DNA of 33,489 bases from an uncultured Lachnospiraceae bacterium (GCA_947625465.1 CANQOK010000030.1:1-33489); one strand, 5' to 3'. Shown: positions 7,882 to 16,997, counted from the stretch's first letter. Notes: generated by a model from the sequence alone, not told the origin. Numbers and translations: made by a program.

Positions 7882-10092
7882 ATGACACAGAATATTTTTA
7901 ATCCCCGCCTGTTCTGGCAGGGTATGAAGCAGCTGCGGATCATTGGCTTTATCGGCCTGATCGCTCCTCTGGCTTTGAATATCATCCTATTTGTCCTGGG
8001 TGCAAACTCGGCTATGGATCCGGGAGGAAAAGATTTTCATGTGGAAATCCTTTCCGCGCTGGAAAGCAGCCCCCTGACCGCAGCCGTACCTTTTATATTC
8101 GTGCCGCTGATGGTGCTGTTTCTGTTTCACTTTTTAAATAACCGCGCGAAGAGCGATTTTTATCACGCCATACCGGTAAAGCGGAAATGCCTGTATCTTT
8201 CATTTCTGGGGGCTATTCTGGCGTGGATGGTGATCATGCTGGCCGCCAATCTGGCGGCGGCCCTGATCCTGCTTGGTATTTATAATCAGTACGTGACCTT
8301 TAACATTACTTCCATGTTTTTATACATGGGCTGTCTGTTTGCGACCGGACTGCTGATGATCGGCGCGATCGGCATTGCCATGGCTCTGACCGGCAATATT
8401 TTTACCAATCTGGTTTTAAGCGCGATCATCCTGTTTCTGCCCCGGCTTCTGCTGCTGGTGGCGATGATGGCGGCTACATCAGGAATCCCCTATGTGCATT
8501 CCGTCGATTTCTGGCTGCTGAACCCGTCCTATAATACGGTTTTCGGCTCCGTCAACGCATTTCTGTATCTGACCTCTGATACCATGTCACTGGAAAATGT
8601 ACTGACATCCGTGGGCGGCTTGCTGTATACTTCGGTTTTGGGAATCCTTTATATTATTTTCGCCATACTGCTGTTTATCCGCCGAAGAAGCGAATGTGCC
8701 GGCTTTTCCGCCATTAACAACAAGATCATGGTCTTGATCCGCTGCGGATTCACCCTGATCATATGTACGGTCCCGCTGGTCTTGATCTTTGAGGGAATGG
8801 AATACAACTCCTATGATATGGAGGCCATTATCCTTTTCTATGCCATTGCGCTGATTGCTTATATCATATTGGAGCTAGTCGCAAACCGTTCTTTCAAAAG
8901 CCTGCTGAAATCCTGGAGCAGCCTCGTAATCATCGCGGCGATGAACGGGATCCTGCTGCTGGCGATGGTCGGGCTGCAGTCCGTTGTAAGCAGCTATCTG
9001 TGGACTGCCGATGAGATCGACTATGCCACTACTGTCTGGGACGACGAATATGCAAATCAGTTTTATTTAAAAAATAAGCTGAGTACATTCCCTATTGAAG
9101 ATCCCGAAATATTATCGGCTTTGTCGGACACCTGGAAAGAATGCATTGATACCTATCAGACCGATCCGGACAATTATAGCTTTCAATATCGGGATACGGA
9201 AAGAATGACGATTGAATTTCACAACGGATTTCAAACCTGCAGGCGTTATCTTCCGGTAGCTTCTGCTCTGAAAGCCAAAATGCTTGAATACTATCAGAGC
9301 AACGAAGAATTCAAGCAGGACTGCCTGCATTTGCCGGATATGGAGGAAAACAATACCGGCGTATATTTTAGCAGCGACCTATCAAACTGGAGCCCATCCG
9401 ATGAACAGCTTCGGCAGATCTACCGCTCTCTGCAGGAAGAATTCTCGGCGCTGGATTTTGCGGATGTATTCCAGTTTATGATATCCTATGATGATTTTAC
9501 GGATATCCTGGGACCGGAATCGGGGAGCCCGAATTCCTGGTACGAACTTTATTTTATTGAGATTACAACGGAAGTGGGGCTGCATGCTTATCGGGAACAA
9601 TTCGAGATCACCCCGTATACATTCCCGAAGACCTATCAGTTGATCTCGGATCTCCTTCTGCAGTCCGACGTCCTGTCTTCGGACATGGATGCATTGAACA
9701 AAGCCCTGGAAACTGCTTTCAGCGGCAAAGGGCTCTTTGCAGTCGCCTTCACCACTTTAGATATGGGAGGCGTGAAAGGCAGCGATATTCCATGGCAGTC
9801 CGAAGACGACTCCTACTTTAATACTCTGGAAATCGATAATCGGCCCCGTCTGGATCGTTTATTGAATACCCTGAAGCAATGGGAAGAGATTACCGATGAT
9901 AAACCGATCACATTGCTGGTCAACATAAATTGGTACAGCTATGATCAGCACAAATATTATGTCACATCTGTTTCAAAAGAACAATTAGCTGAACTGGCAC
10001 ATTTTATTGCTGAAGAGACGGGCACGGGATATGATGCAGACTGGGAATACGGCTACAGCGGCATGGAGCCGCCGGCAATATTTGATTATTAA
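7882..10092 (+). CDS. ABC-2 type permease with large C-terminal domain (DUF6449-like)
   Basis: 736 residues. Roughly nine hydrophobic segments fill residues 17-370. The FHFLNNRAKSDFYHAIPVKR loop after the second segment is typical of ABC-2 permeases paired with YtrB-like ATPases. Residues about 371-736 are soluble, rich in aromatic and acidic residues, without a motif I can name; DUF6449 is the closest family I recall. The start abuts the ATPase stop (TAAATG) with GGAGG eight bases upstream. The substrate is unknown; an export or antibiotic/envelope-stress role is inferred from the operon type. A terminator follows the stop. Confidence 0.8.
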   Translation: MTQNIFNPRLFWQGMKQLRIIGFIGLIAPLALNIILFVLGANSAMDPGGKDFHVEILSALESSPLTAAVPFIFVPLMVLFLFHFLNNRAKSDFYHAIPVKRKCLYLSFLGAILAWMVIMLAANLAAALILLGIYNQYVTFNITSMFLYMGCLFATGLLMIGAIGIAMALTGNIFTNLVLSAIILFLPRLLLLVAMMAATSGIPYVHSVDFWLLNPSYNTVFGSVNAFLYLTSDTMSLENVLTSVGGLLYTSVLGILYIIFAILLFIRRRSECAGFSAINNKIMVLIRCGFTLIICTVPLVLIFEGMEYNSYDMEAIILFYAIALIAYIILELVANRSFKSLLKSWSSLVIIAAMNGILLLAMVGLQSVVSSYLWTADEIDYATTVWDDEYANQFYLKNKLSTFPIEDPEILSALSDTWKECIDTYQTDPDNYSFQYRDTERMTIEFHNGFQTCRRYLPVASALKAKMLEYYQSNEEFKQDCLHLPDMEENNTGVYFSSDLSNWSPSDEQLRQIYRSLQEEFSALDFADVFQFMISYDDFTDILGPESGSPNSWYELYFIEITTEVGLHAYREQFEITPYTFPKTYQLISDLLLQSDVLSSDMDALNKALETAFSGKGLFAVAFTTLDMGGVKGSDIPWQSEDDSYFNTLEIDNRPRLDRLLNTLKQWEEITDDKPITLLVNINWYSYDQHKYYVTSVSKEQLAELAHFIAEETGTGYDADWEYGYSGMEPPAIFDY

Positions 10093-10110
10093 GGCGTGTG
10101 TATGAAAATG

Positions 10111-10149
10111 AAAATGCCTGCAGGTATATTTATCTGCAGGCATTTTTTT
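10111..10149 (+). terminator. Terminator between the ABC operon and the convergent gshA gene
   Basis: Perfect 13-base stem AAAATGCCTGCAG / CTGCAGGCATTTT (10111-10123, 10134-10146), a ten-base loop, then a T-run. The T-run overlaps the stop codon of the convergent minus-strand gene (10148). The hairpin could serve both strands, although the minus-strand tail has only short T stretches. Confidence 0.85.
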
Positions 10150-11440
10150 ATTCTGTTCCGGTCAACTGCTCCGTATACGCCTTAATCAGTTCCATTCCCC
10201 GCTTTACAAAAGAATCCCCGTACACCCTGCGGATTCTTGCCGCATAACGGCGGTCCGGATCTGTGATTTTTTCTTTTTGATATCGAATCAGATTTTCTGC
10301 TTCGGCATTTTCAAGCGGCGCAAAAAACCGTTCTATTTCTCCCAGCACTTCCAGGGCCGCTTCCCGAATCGGCCGCTTCTTCTCGGCCCCGGTTTCAATC
10401 AGAATCCGCGTATCGTCATACCAAGCCGCCCGCTTTACATTCCGAAGCGCGCGCAGCTGCGCATCCGCATCAAATTCCGCATCCGGCAGAGAAGCCAGAT
10501 ACAGAAACAGCAAGTGCAGAAACTTAGCGTCTTCTATCATAAAACCATAGGGCGACAGCGGATTCAGATCAATGGTCCGAATCTCCATATGATCAATGCC
10601 GTTCTCTCTCAGATGGGCGATTGTATATTCTCTGGTCGGTTTCAGGCGGACCGGATAATAGAATTCACCCAGTTCCCGCAGCCTGCCGCTGTCCAATTCT
10701 GCCTGCAGTCCCGCCAGATACGTTTCCGGGCTGTGAAAATCAAAAACAACCGGTTCCGGATTCCAATATCCGATTTCACTGCAGCGGGCGGACGCATAGC
10801 GCGCTAAAGTTCCGCGATCCATATTTTCGCCTTCAATGAAAGATGCATCCATCACCGGGCTTGCCGCTGTCAGATACACCACCAGCCAGCTGTATGCCGT
10901 CATCTTCTTGGATAATTCCAGATATACCTGATCTTTATACGCCTGATAGGAGGCCTGTCCGCTTTTCTGAAAACCGCGTTTCAGCAATTCCTCTCCAAAA
11001 GAGAAATTAAAATGGATGCCGGAATACAGCATTTTCTTTTTGCCGTATTTCTCCGCCAGATATTCCCGATAAATCTGTTCCTCCTTCAGATCTCCCTCGA
11101 ACACGGCAATCGGAATATCTGCCTCTCCTTTCACATAAGGCGGATTGGAAAACGGCCAGAGATATTCCGGGCCGCCGGGCATCGTCTTCAGCGTGCGCAG
11201 CACCGCCGTCTGCAGTCTGCACAACTCCGCGTACATTTCCTCCACGCTGTTGTCGGCGCCGGTGATCACCTCCACCTGATTTTCACAGAAATCCCGTTCT
11301 ATTTTCGGATTGTCCGGAAACGGATGCGGTGTATGCGCCAGAAAGCCCTCCGGGGTAACCCGCAGACTTTCTTTTTCAATTCCAAATTTTGCTTCCCATA
11401 TGAGATCCTTCATTTCAAGTATATTCCTATTTGCGATCAT
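10148..11440 (-). CDS. gshA: Glutamate-cysteine ligase, class I (GshA type)
   Basis: 430 residues. The enzyme joins glutamate and cysteine with ATP to give gamma-glutamylcysteine, the first step of glutathione synthesis. The N-terminus FGIEKESLRVTPEGFLAHT matches the nucleotide/glutamate-binding opening of GshA and of the N-terminal half of GshAB. GIHFNFSFG is the conserved His-containing strand, and MEIRTIDLNPLSPYG is the conserved substrate loop. No ATP-grasp GshB part is fused and no gshB is in the window. ATG 11440 has AAAGGA five bases upstream; GTG 11467 is open but poorly supported. It lies beside the cysK-metY cysteine genes, which supply a substrate. Confidence 0.88.
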   Translation of the reverse strand: MIANRNILEMKDLIWEAKFGIEKESLRVTPEGFLAHTPHPFPDNPKIERDFCENQVEVITGADNSVEEMYAELCRLQTAVLRTLKTMPGGPEYLWPFSNPPYVKGEADIPIAVFEGDLKEEQIYREYLAEKYGKKKMLYSGIHFNFSFGEELLKRGFQKSGQASYQAYKDQVYLELSKKMTAYSWLVVYLTAASPVMDASFIEGENMDRGTLARYASARCSEIGYWNPEPVVFDFHSPETYLAGLQAELDSGRLRELGEFYYPVRLKPTREYTIAHLRENGIDHMEIRTIDLNPLSPYGFMIEDAKFLHLLFLYLASLPDAEFDADAQLRALRNVKRAAWYDDTRILIETGAEKKRPIREAALEVLGEIERFFAPLENAEAENLIRYQKEKITDPDRRYAARIRRVYGDSFVKRGMELIKAYTEQLTGTE

Positions 11441-11523
11441 AACTGTCCTTTTCTCGTGTAAACACACATCTCCATAAAATTCTTATTGTAAAAAGCTCAC
11501 GGATCGCTCCCCAGGATCCGCGC

Positions 11524-11562
11524 AAAAAACAGGCCTCCATGATCGTATCACCGAAGGCCCGT
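11524..11562 (-). terminator. Terminator after metY
   Basis: Arms ACGGGCCT and AGGCCTGT (one G-T pair) at the ends of a 34-base hairpin (11562-11529), followed on the minus strand by six T. Five T also follow on the plus strand, but no plus-strand gene ends there. Confidence 0.75.
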
Positions 11563-11580
11563 TTTTGTCCAGTTATTTCT

Positions 11581-12888
11581 TTATAAAACTGCTTTAAATG
11601 CTTCATCCAGATCCTGAATGATATCATCGATGTGCTCCGTACCGATAGACAAACGGATCGTATTGGGCCGAATGCCCTGATCTTCCAGTTCTTCCTCGGT
11701 GCACTGGCTGTGCGTGGTCGTTGCCGGATGGATCACCAGCGATTTGACATCAGCGACATTCGCCAGCAGCGAGAACAGTTCCAGATTATCGATGAAATCC
11801 TTTGCTTTCTGTGCGTCACCCTTGATCTCAAAGGTGAAAATAGAACCGCCGCCGTTGGGGAAATACTTCTTATACAGCGCTTTCTGCTTCTCGTCCGTGG
11901 TAACTGCCGGATGGTGCACCGCCTCGACCTGCGGATGATTGCTCAGATATTCCACAACCTTCAATGCGTTCTGCACATGGCGCTCAACACGCAGGGACAG
12001 GGTTTCCAGACCCTGCAGGAAGAAAAACGCATGGAACGGAGACAGGGTTGCGCCGGTATCTCTTAACAGGATCGCCCGGATCTTGGTTACAAATGCCGCC
12101 GCGCCCACTGCTTTGGTAAAGCTGATGCCGTGATAGCTGGGGTTGGGCTCTGTCAGGGACGCGAACTTGCCGGACGCCTCCCAGTCAAACTTACCGCTGT
12201 CAATGATCACGCCGCCGATCGTAGTTCCGTGGCCGCCGATAAATTTGGTGGCGGAATGAACCACGATATCCGCACCGTAAGAGATCGGTTTTACCAGATA
12301 CGGCGTAGCGAATGTATTGTCAACAACCAGCGGAATCTTGTGCGCATGCGCAATCTTCGCAATCGCTTCGATATCTACTACGTCAGAGTTGGGATTGCCC
12401 AGTGTCTCAATGAAAATCGCCTTGGTATTCTCCTGAATGGCCGCTTCCACTTCCTCATAATTGAAAATATCTACAAAAGTGGTCTGAATCCCATACTGCG
12501 GCAATGTGTGCGCCAGCAGGTTATAGGAACCGCCGTAAATATTTTTTGCGGATACAATATGGTCGCCGTTCTGCGCCAGGTTTTCAATGGTGTATGTAAT
12601 GGCTGCGGCGCCGGAAGCAACTGCCAGCGCGGCAACACCGCCTTCCAATGCCGCAATTCTCTGTTCAAACACATCCTCCGTAGGATTGGTCAGACGACCG
12701 TAAATGTTGCCGGCATCTGCCAGACCAAATCTGGCTGCCGCATGATCGCTGTTTCTGAACACATAGGAAGAAGTCTGGTAAATCGGTACCGCTCTCGCGT
12801 CAGTAACCGGATCCGGTTTCTCCTGTCCTACATGCAGCTGTAATGTCTCAAATTTTAATTCTCTCTGTTCCCGTGTAATCTTGCTCAT
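11581..12888 (-). CDS. metY: O-acetylhomoserine sulfhydrylase (PLP enzyme)
   Basis: 435 residues, the usual length of the O-acetylhomoserine/O-acetylserine sulfhydrylase branch of the Cys/Met metabolism PLP family. It makes homocysteine from O-acetylhomoserine and sulfide. The PLP lysine is in HSATKFIGGHGT (Lys215). The N-terminal YQTSSYVF and NIYGRLTNPT, the LEGGVAALAVASGAAA phosphate-binding region and VVDNTFATPYL are all conserved. It follows cysK by 23 bases, with AGGAG ten bases before the ATG. The two genes form one operon that assimilates sulfide into cysteine and homocysteine. Confidence 0.93.
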   Translation of the reverse strand: MSKITREQRELKFETLQLHVGQEKPDPVTDARAVPIYQTSSYVFRNSDHAAARFGLADAGNIYGRLTNPTEDVFEQRIAALEGGVAALAVASGAAAITYTIENLAQNGDHIVSAKNIYGGSYNLLAHTLPQYGIQTTFVDIFNYEEVEAAIQENTKAIFIETLGNPNSDVVDIEAIAKIAHAHKIPLVVDNTFATPYLVKPISYGADIVVHSATKFIGGHGTTIGGVIIDSGKFDWEASGKFASLTEPNPSYHGISFTKAVGAAAFVTKIRAILLRDTGATLSPFHAFFFLQGLETLSLRVERHVQNALKVVEYLSNHPQVEAVHHPAVTTDEKQKALYKKYFPNGGGSIFTFEIKGDAQKAKDFIDNLELFSLLANVADVKSLVIHPATTTHSQCTEEELEDQGIRPNTIRLSIGTEHIDDIIQDLDEAFKAVL

Positions 12889-12911
12889 AATTCTGTATCT
12901 CCTTTGCTCAG

Positions 12912-13844
12912 TTAGTCAGTAAATAATGGTGTGGAATAATATCTGTCGCCTGTATCCGGCAGCAGTGCCACAATGGTCTTGCCTTTGTTTTCCGGACGTT
13001 TTGCCAGCTGAATCGCGGCGTGCAGCGCAGCGCCGGAGGAAATTCCCACCAGTACGCCCTCCTGCTTTGCCAACAGCTTCGCGGCTGCAAATGCGTCTTC
13101 ATTCTCAACCGGAATGATCTCATCATAAATCTTGGTATTTAATACATCCGGAACAAATCCCGCGCCGATTCCCTGAATCTTATGCGGGCCTGCCTTACCT
13201 TCAGACAGTACCGGAGAGGATGCCGGCTCTACCGCTACAACCTTTACTTCCGGTTTCTTGCTCTTCAGATATTCACCCACACCGGTCAGGGTGCCTCCGG
13301 TTCCTACCCCGGCCACAAAAATGTCTGCCGCGCCGTCGGTATCGTTCCAAATCTCCGGTCCCGTCGTCTTCCTGTGGATCTCCGGATTGGCCGGATTCAC
13401 AAACTGTCCCGGGATAAAGCTGTCCGGGATCTCTTTTGCCAGTTCATCCGCCTTGGCAATAGCGCCCTTCATTCCCTTTGCACCATCGGTCAGCACCAGC
13501 TCCGCGCCGTATGCTTTCAATATATTTCTTCTCTCTATACTCATCGTCTCCGGCATGGTCAGAATAATCCGATATCCCTTCGCTGCCGCAATGGCCGCCA
13601 GACCGATTCCCGTATTGCCGGAGGTCGGCTCGATGATGACGGAGCCTTCCTTCAGCAGACCCTTCTGTTCCGCATCTTCGATCATTGCCTTCGCGATCCT
13701 GTCCTTAACACTGCCGGCCGGATTGAAATATTCCAGCTTCACGATCAGCGTCGCTTCCAGTCCCAGTTCTTTCTCCACATTTGTTACTTCTACTAAAGGG
13801 GTATTTCCAATCAGCCCCAATGTGCCCTTGTAAATATTTGCCAT
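12912..13844 (-). CDS. cysK: Cysteine synthase A (O-acetylserine sulfhydrylase)
   Basis: 310 residues, normal family length. It forms cysteine from O-acetylserine and sulfide. The PLP lysine is in NPAGSVKDR (Lys47). TSGNTG (74-79) binds the substrate carboxylate, and [11 protein letters not shown] binds the PLP phosphate. ATG 13844 is preferred because GGAGG lies five bases upstream; ATG 13856 is in frame, but the ribosome site would then lie inside the coding region. It is the first gene of the cysK-metY operon, behind a consensus promoter with an operator-like box. Confidence 0.95.
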   Translation of the reverse strand: MANIYKGTLGLIGNTPLVEVTNVEKELGLEATLIVKLEYFNPAGSVKDRIAKAMIEDAEQKGLLKEGSVIIEPTSGNTGIGLAAIAAAKGYRIILTMPETMSIERRNILKAYGAELVLTDGAKGMKGAIAKADELAKEIPDSFIPGQFVNPANPEIHRKTTGPEIWNDTDGAADIFVAGVGTGGTLTGVGEYLKSKKPEVKVVAVEPASSPVLSEGKAGPHKIQGIGAGFVPDVLNTKIYDEIIPVENEDAFAAAKLLAKQEGVLVGISSGAALHAAIQLAKRPENKGKTIVALLPDTGDRYYSTPLFTD

Positions 13845-13859
13845 ATTTTCCTCCATTCT

Positions 13860-13875
13860 GAAGCGTTTCCGCTTC
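13860..13875 (-). promoter_or_regulatory. Leader hairpin with GAAA loop before cysK
   Basis: On the mRNA GAAGCG-GAAA-CGCTTC forms a six-pair stem capped by a GNRA tetraloop, seven bases before the cysK ribosome site. It has no T-run, so it is not a terminator. It may stabilise the message or tune initiation (inference). Confidence 0.5.
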
Positions 13876-13888
13876 TGTTCCTAGTTTT

Positions 13889-13905
13889 CCTATTGATTTA
13901 CTAGG
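13889..13905. promoter_or_regulatory. Operator-like palindrome in the cysK leader
   Basis: CCTATTGATTTACTAGG has CCTA/TAGG ends and a partly symmetric centre. It lies 10-26 bases after the expected transcription start, and ACTAGG recurs in inverted orientation nearby (CTAG at 13881-13884). Rrf2-family repressors such as CymR control cysK genes in Firmicutes, so it may be such a site; this is an inference from position and symmetry. Confidence 0.35.
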
Positions 13906-13921
13906 TTTTATCGATAGTGGT

Positions 13922-13950
13922 ATTATATTCCTGCTTATTTCGTTTGTCAA
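13922..13950 (-). promoter_or_regulatory. Full-consensus promoter of the cysK-metY operon
   Basis: TTGACA (13950-13945), 17 bases, TATAAT (13927-13922) on the minus strand. Such a strong core promoter needs a repressor to be regulated, which fits the box just downstream. Confidence 0.85.
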
Positions 13951-13979
13951 CCCTTTTTATAAAAAATTTATGGGAATCT

Positions 13980-14771
13980 CTATTGATTTCGTTTCAGACT
14001 GTGGATCCGGGCTTTCACAGCTTCCTCCGGGTTCCGGGATTCACAGATTTTCTGCAGCGTTTTGCGGTACGTCCACGAATCCATCCGGCAGTCCGTTTCC
14101 AGCATCCGCATCACCGCATGGGGAAACATTACAAAGGCCTCGGCCGCCGTCCACGCCGCCGCCATCTGCGCGTAATAGCCCTGGGTATACGGACGGTTCA
14201 GCAGTTTTAGAATTCGTTCCAGATAAGGATTTGCCGCTTCAGCCGCGCACGCCTCTTCCAGATCTGTCGTCGTAACCACCCTTCTCCGCGGCAGTTTCTT
14301 TCCCGCGGCATCCAGCTTTAAATACTGACATAATAAAGTAATCAGCCCTACCCGCATCTCAAATTCCCGATCCGAGTGCAGATAAGGCTGTAAGAATTCC
14401 CATGTTTCCGCCCGGTGTCTGCCTGCCAGTCCGAACGTATTGCAAAAGCTGTCACACACCGACCAATTATCAATATGGGGAATAAACTGTGCCGCAAGGG
14501 CAAGCCCCTCTTTTACGTTTCCCCTTTCCGTCCCGTAGCCGATCACCATGCCGCGCAGCATGGTTTCTTCAAAATACAGATCCTCGTATTCCCCATCATA
14601 AACCGTAATTTCCGCACGCCAGTCGCCTTTTCCGATTTCCTTCGCGATCTTGCGCAGCGCCGGCAGCCGCACGCCCAGCAGCGGTTTGCTCTCCGGAATC
14701 AGGGCCTGAGAAAAATCCCGGTATCCCGGCTCCGCCTGTGCCTGCAGCCGTTCTCTGATTTCTTTCCGCAT
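13980..14771 (-). CDS. AlkD-like DNA alkylation repair protein
   Basis: 263 residues made of helical HEAT-like repeats. AlkD enzymes are glycosylases that remove positively charged alkylated bases such as 7-methylguanine and 3-methyladenine. The key region HIDNWSVCDSF (Trp103, Asp107) matches the catalytic Trp-X3-Asp of AlkD, and AAAWTAAEAF gives the later conserved Trp. The start has AGGAG seven bases upstream. It follows the HdeD-like gene by 23 bases on the same strand, and no clear terminator separates its stop from the cysK promoter. Confidence 0.85.
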   Translation of the reverse strand: MRKEIRERLQAQAEPGYRDFSQALIPESKPLLGVRLPALRKIAKEIGKGDWRAEITVYDGEYEDLYFEETMLRGMVIGYGTERGNVKEGLALAAQFIPHIDNWSVCDSFCNTFGLAGRHRAETWEFLQPYLHSDREFEMRVGLITLLCQYLKLDAAGKKLPRRRVVTTTDLEEACAAEAANPYLERILKLLNRPYTQGYYAQMAAAWTAAEAFVMFPHAVMRMLETDCRMDSWTYRKTLQKICESRNPEEAVKARIHSLKRNQ

Positions 14772-14794
14772 CTGTCTCTCCTACTCCGTTTCTC

Positions 14795-15292
14795 CTATAT
14801 AAATGCTTCTATGATCAGCAACACTCCCAGGATCCGCACCACGATCACGGTCGCTGAAAATGGGTTGAAGATCAGAAGCAGTCCCAAAATAATCTCGATC
14901 CCGCCTTCTGCCGCAGTAACCCACCAGGTCTTCGTGTGCATCCGTTTCAGATCCATGGCCTTTTGAATTTCCAGGATTCCATGAACGACTACCAAAATTC
15001 CGAACACGAACGGTATGATCGACAGGAAAAATTTCGGAAAAAGCAGCAGGAGTACGCCACCAATCAGCGCCAGAATCCCCACGATCAGCCGGAGCTCTGT
15101 AAACACAAGTTCCGGGCTCTTCCGGTATTGAAGGACGGAGATGATCCCATAAATACAGAGTACCGCTCCGACTATAATACAGGCCGTAATGGTTGTCACC
15201 TGCGGCCAGATCAGCAATACAATTCCCACGATCAGATATAAGAGCGGATTTTTCCCGCCAAACCAGTTTGAATATCGTTCAAAAAACCACAT
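14795..15292 (-). CDS. HdeD-like (DUF308) six-segment membrane protein
   Basis: 165 residues, almost entirely hydrophobic, with six likely membrane helices in three similar pairs; each pair has a GIxxLIxGxxLL-like pattern. This is the DUF308/HdeD family, known from E. coli as an acid-stress membrane protein; the molecular role is unknown. GAGG lies five bases before the ATG. It is 42 bases downstream of glycerate kinase and 23 bases upstream of the AlkD-like gene, so co-transcription is likely. Confidence 0.8.
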   Translation of the reverse strand: MWFFERYSNWFGGKNPLLYLIVGIVLLIWPQVTTITACIIVGAVLCIYGIISVLQYRKSPELVFTELRLIVGILALIGGVLLLLFPKFFLSIIPFVFGILVVVHGILEIQKAMDLKRMHTKTWWVTAAEGGIEIILGLLLIFNPFSATVIVVRILGVLLIIEAFI

Positions 15293-15334
15293 GTTACCTC
15301 TCCATTTTATTCTGTTTCTTTGTGTTTACGGCTA

Positions 15335-16591
15335 TTATAAATCCATTTTATGTTCATTCCATGTCCGGATCAGGCGAAATACCTGTTCCGCCGTATTCGC
15401 CAGATTTGCCTTTGCCCGTTCGGGATTCATGGCTTCCGCCTCTGAGACCGCCTGCCGCAGAATCGGAAAACAGGCGTCAATTCCCGCCTGATGGCATGTG
15501 CCCGCATCTTCTGCCACACAACCGGCAAATCCGATCACCGCTTTCCCGTACTTCTTTGCCAGCGCCGCCACGCCCGCCGGCGCTTTTCCCATAGCCGTCT
15601 GAGCGTCCAGCCGCCCTTCGCCGGTGATTACAAGGTCCGACTGTCGGACTGCCTGTTCCAATCCGCTTTCCTCCAGTACGATCTGAATACCGGATTCCAG
15701 CGACGCATTGGTAAACGCCAGAAACGCGAAGCCCAGACCGCCCGCCGCGCCCGCGCCCGGACAGTGCGATAATGCACCGTCTGCCCGTGCCAGCCCATTG
15801 CTGCGTAAAAAGTTCTCCATCAGCTTCGCATAGTGTTCCATCCAGCGATCCATATCCGCGGTCATTTGCGCATCGGCGCCTTTCTGCGGCGCGAATACGG
15901 CGCTGCAGCCCTGTGTTCCGCACAGGGGATTCGTTACATCACAGGCGATCCGAAAGGTACAGTCTTTCAGTTCCGGTATCACATGCGCTGTTCCGATTGC
16001 CGCCAGTTCCGACAATCCCTTCGCGCCAAACACTGCCGGCTCTCCCGCCTGATTCAGCAGGTCATATCCCAGCGCCTGCAGCATCCCGATCCCGCCGTCA
16101 TTGGTCGCGCTGCCGCCGATTCCTACCAGAAACCGCCTGCAGCCCTGCGCAATGGCGTCCCGGATCAATTCTCCCACTCCATAGGTCGTAGTATAAAGCG
16201 GGTTTCTCTTTTCTTCAGGCACCAGTGTCAGCCCCGCCGCCTGTGCCATTTCCAGCACCGCAAGCCGGTCCTGCCCCGCCGCAGGCTTTTCTTCTGTTTT
16301 GCCTGCCGCTTCTTCCGGCGTTTCTTCCGTTCCCCGCATTTTCTCTAAGTCAACGATCCCGTAAGCGGCAGTCACCGGTTTTCCCAGCGGGCCGGTCACT
16401 GTGATCCGGCGCAGCGTACCGCCCAGCCCGGCCGTCAAGGCTTCCACTGTGCCTTCTCCACCGTCCGCTATAGGTTTAATTGTAATCTTCGCATCCGGAT
16501 ATACCCGCCGGATGCCTTCTGCCGCCGCAGTTCCGGCTTCCGGTGAAGTCAGACTGCCTTTGAAGGCGTCTATGGCAATCGTAATGTGCAT
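15335..16591 (-). CDS. Glycerate kinase (GlxK/GarK type)
   Basis: 418 residues. It phosphorylates glycerate, feeding it into lower glycolysis or the serine pathway. The N-terminus HITIAIDAFKGSLTSPEA, PIADGGEGT, GIGGSATNDGG and the later VITGEGRLDAQT are hallmark motifs. The protein is about 35-40 residues longer than usual. The excess is mainly a Glu/Lys/Ala-rich insertion at about 82-108, between a strand and the LEMAQAAGL helix. The start overlaps the NUDIX gene's end by 22 bases. A fragment of the same gene start is found again at 20995-21090. Confidence 0.9.
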   Translation of the reverse strand: MHITIAIDAFKGSLTSPEAGTAAAEGIRRVYPDAKITIKPIADGGEGTVEALTAGLGGTLRRITVTGPLGKPVTAAYGIVDLEKMRGTEETPEEAAGKTEEKPAAGQDRLAVLEMAQAAGLTLVPEEKRNPLYTTTYGVGELIRDAIAQGCRRFLVGIGGSATNDGGIGMLQALGYDLLNQAGEPAVFGAKGLSELAAIGTAHVIPELKDCTFRIACDVTNPLCGTQGCSAVFAPQKGADAQMTADMDRWMEHYAKLMENFLRSNGLARADGALSHCPGAGAAGGLGFAFLAFTNASLESGIQIVLEESGLEQAVRQSDLVITGEGRLDAQTAMGKAPAGVAALAKKYGKAVIGFAGCVAEDAGTCHQAGIDACFPILRQAVSEAEAMNPERAKANLANTAEQVFRLIRTWNEHKMDL

Positions 16592-16980
16592 AGGGAGGTC
16601 CTTTCTTTTAACCGAGCGATGATTTCTAAATCTGCCGGCAGCCAGTCAACGCTGTCCAGATTATCCAGCGTCAGCCATTTTGCCGCTTCATGCTCTTTCA
16701 ATAATAAATTTCCTGACTTAATTGCCGCCAAATAACAATGCATGGTTAAATGAAACTTCGGATAGTCATATTCCACCGTGCAGAAATATTCTTCCACCTC
16801 GATTTCCGTATCCAGTTCTTCTTTGATCTCGCGCACCAATGCCTGCTCCGGCAGCTCTCCCGGCTCTATTTTCCCGCCCGGGAATTCCCAGCCATCTTTA
16901 AATTCTCCGTATCCCCGCTGCGTTGCGAAGATTTTATGATCCCGACATATAATCGCGGCTGCTACTTTAATTGACTTCAT
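16570..16980 (-). CDS. MutT-like NUDIX hydrolase
   Basis: 136 residues. The NUDIX box begins GGKIEPGE and ends REIKEELDT (about 35-57), with the full G-X5-E-X7-REUXEE pattern. The opening IKVAAAIICRDHKIFATQRG and the late WLPADLEII resemble the (d)CTP/8-oxo-dGTP pyrophosphohydrolase branch, which cleans the nucleotide pool. It starts 17 bases after the helicase stop and overlaps glycerate kinase, so it belongs to that transcript. Exact substrate uncertain. Confidence 0.88.
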   Translation of the reverse strand: MKSIKVAAAIICRDHKIFATQRGYGEFKDGWEFPGGKIEPGELPEQALVREIKEELDTEIEVEEYFCTVEYDYPKFHLTMHCYLAAIKSGNLLLKEHEAAKWLTLDNLDSVDWLPADLEIIARLKERTSLCTLRLP

Positions 16981-16997
16981 AGGTAAACCTCACTTTA

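Noticed and set aside
12130-12843. A 237-codon open frame opposite metY
   Set aside because: No family pattern and no start signals; metY on the other strand is fully conserved over the same bases.
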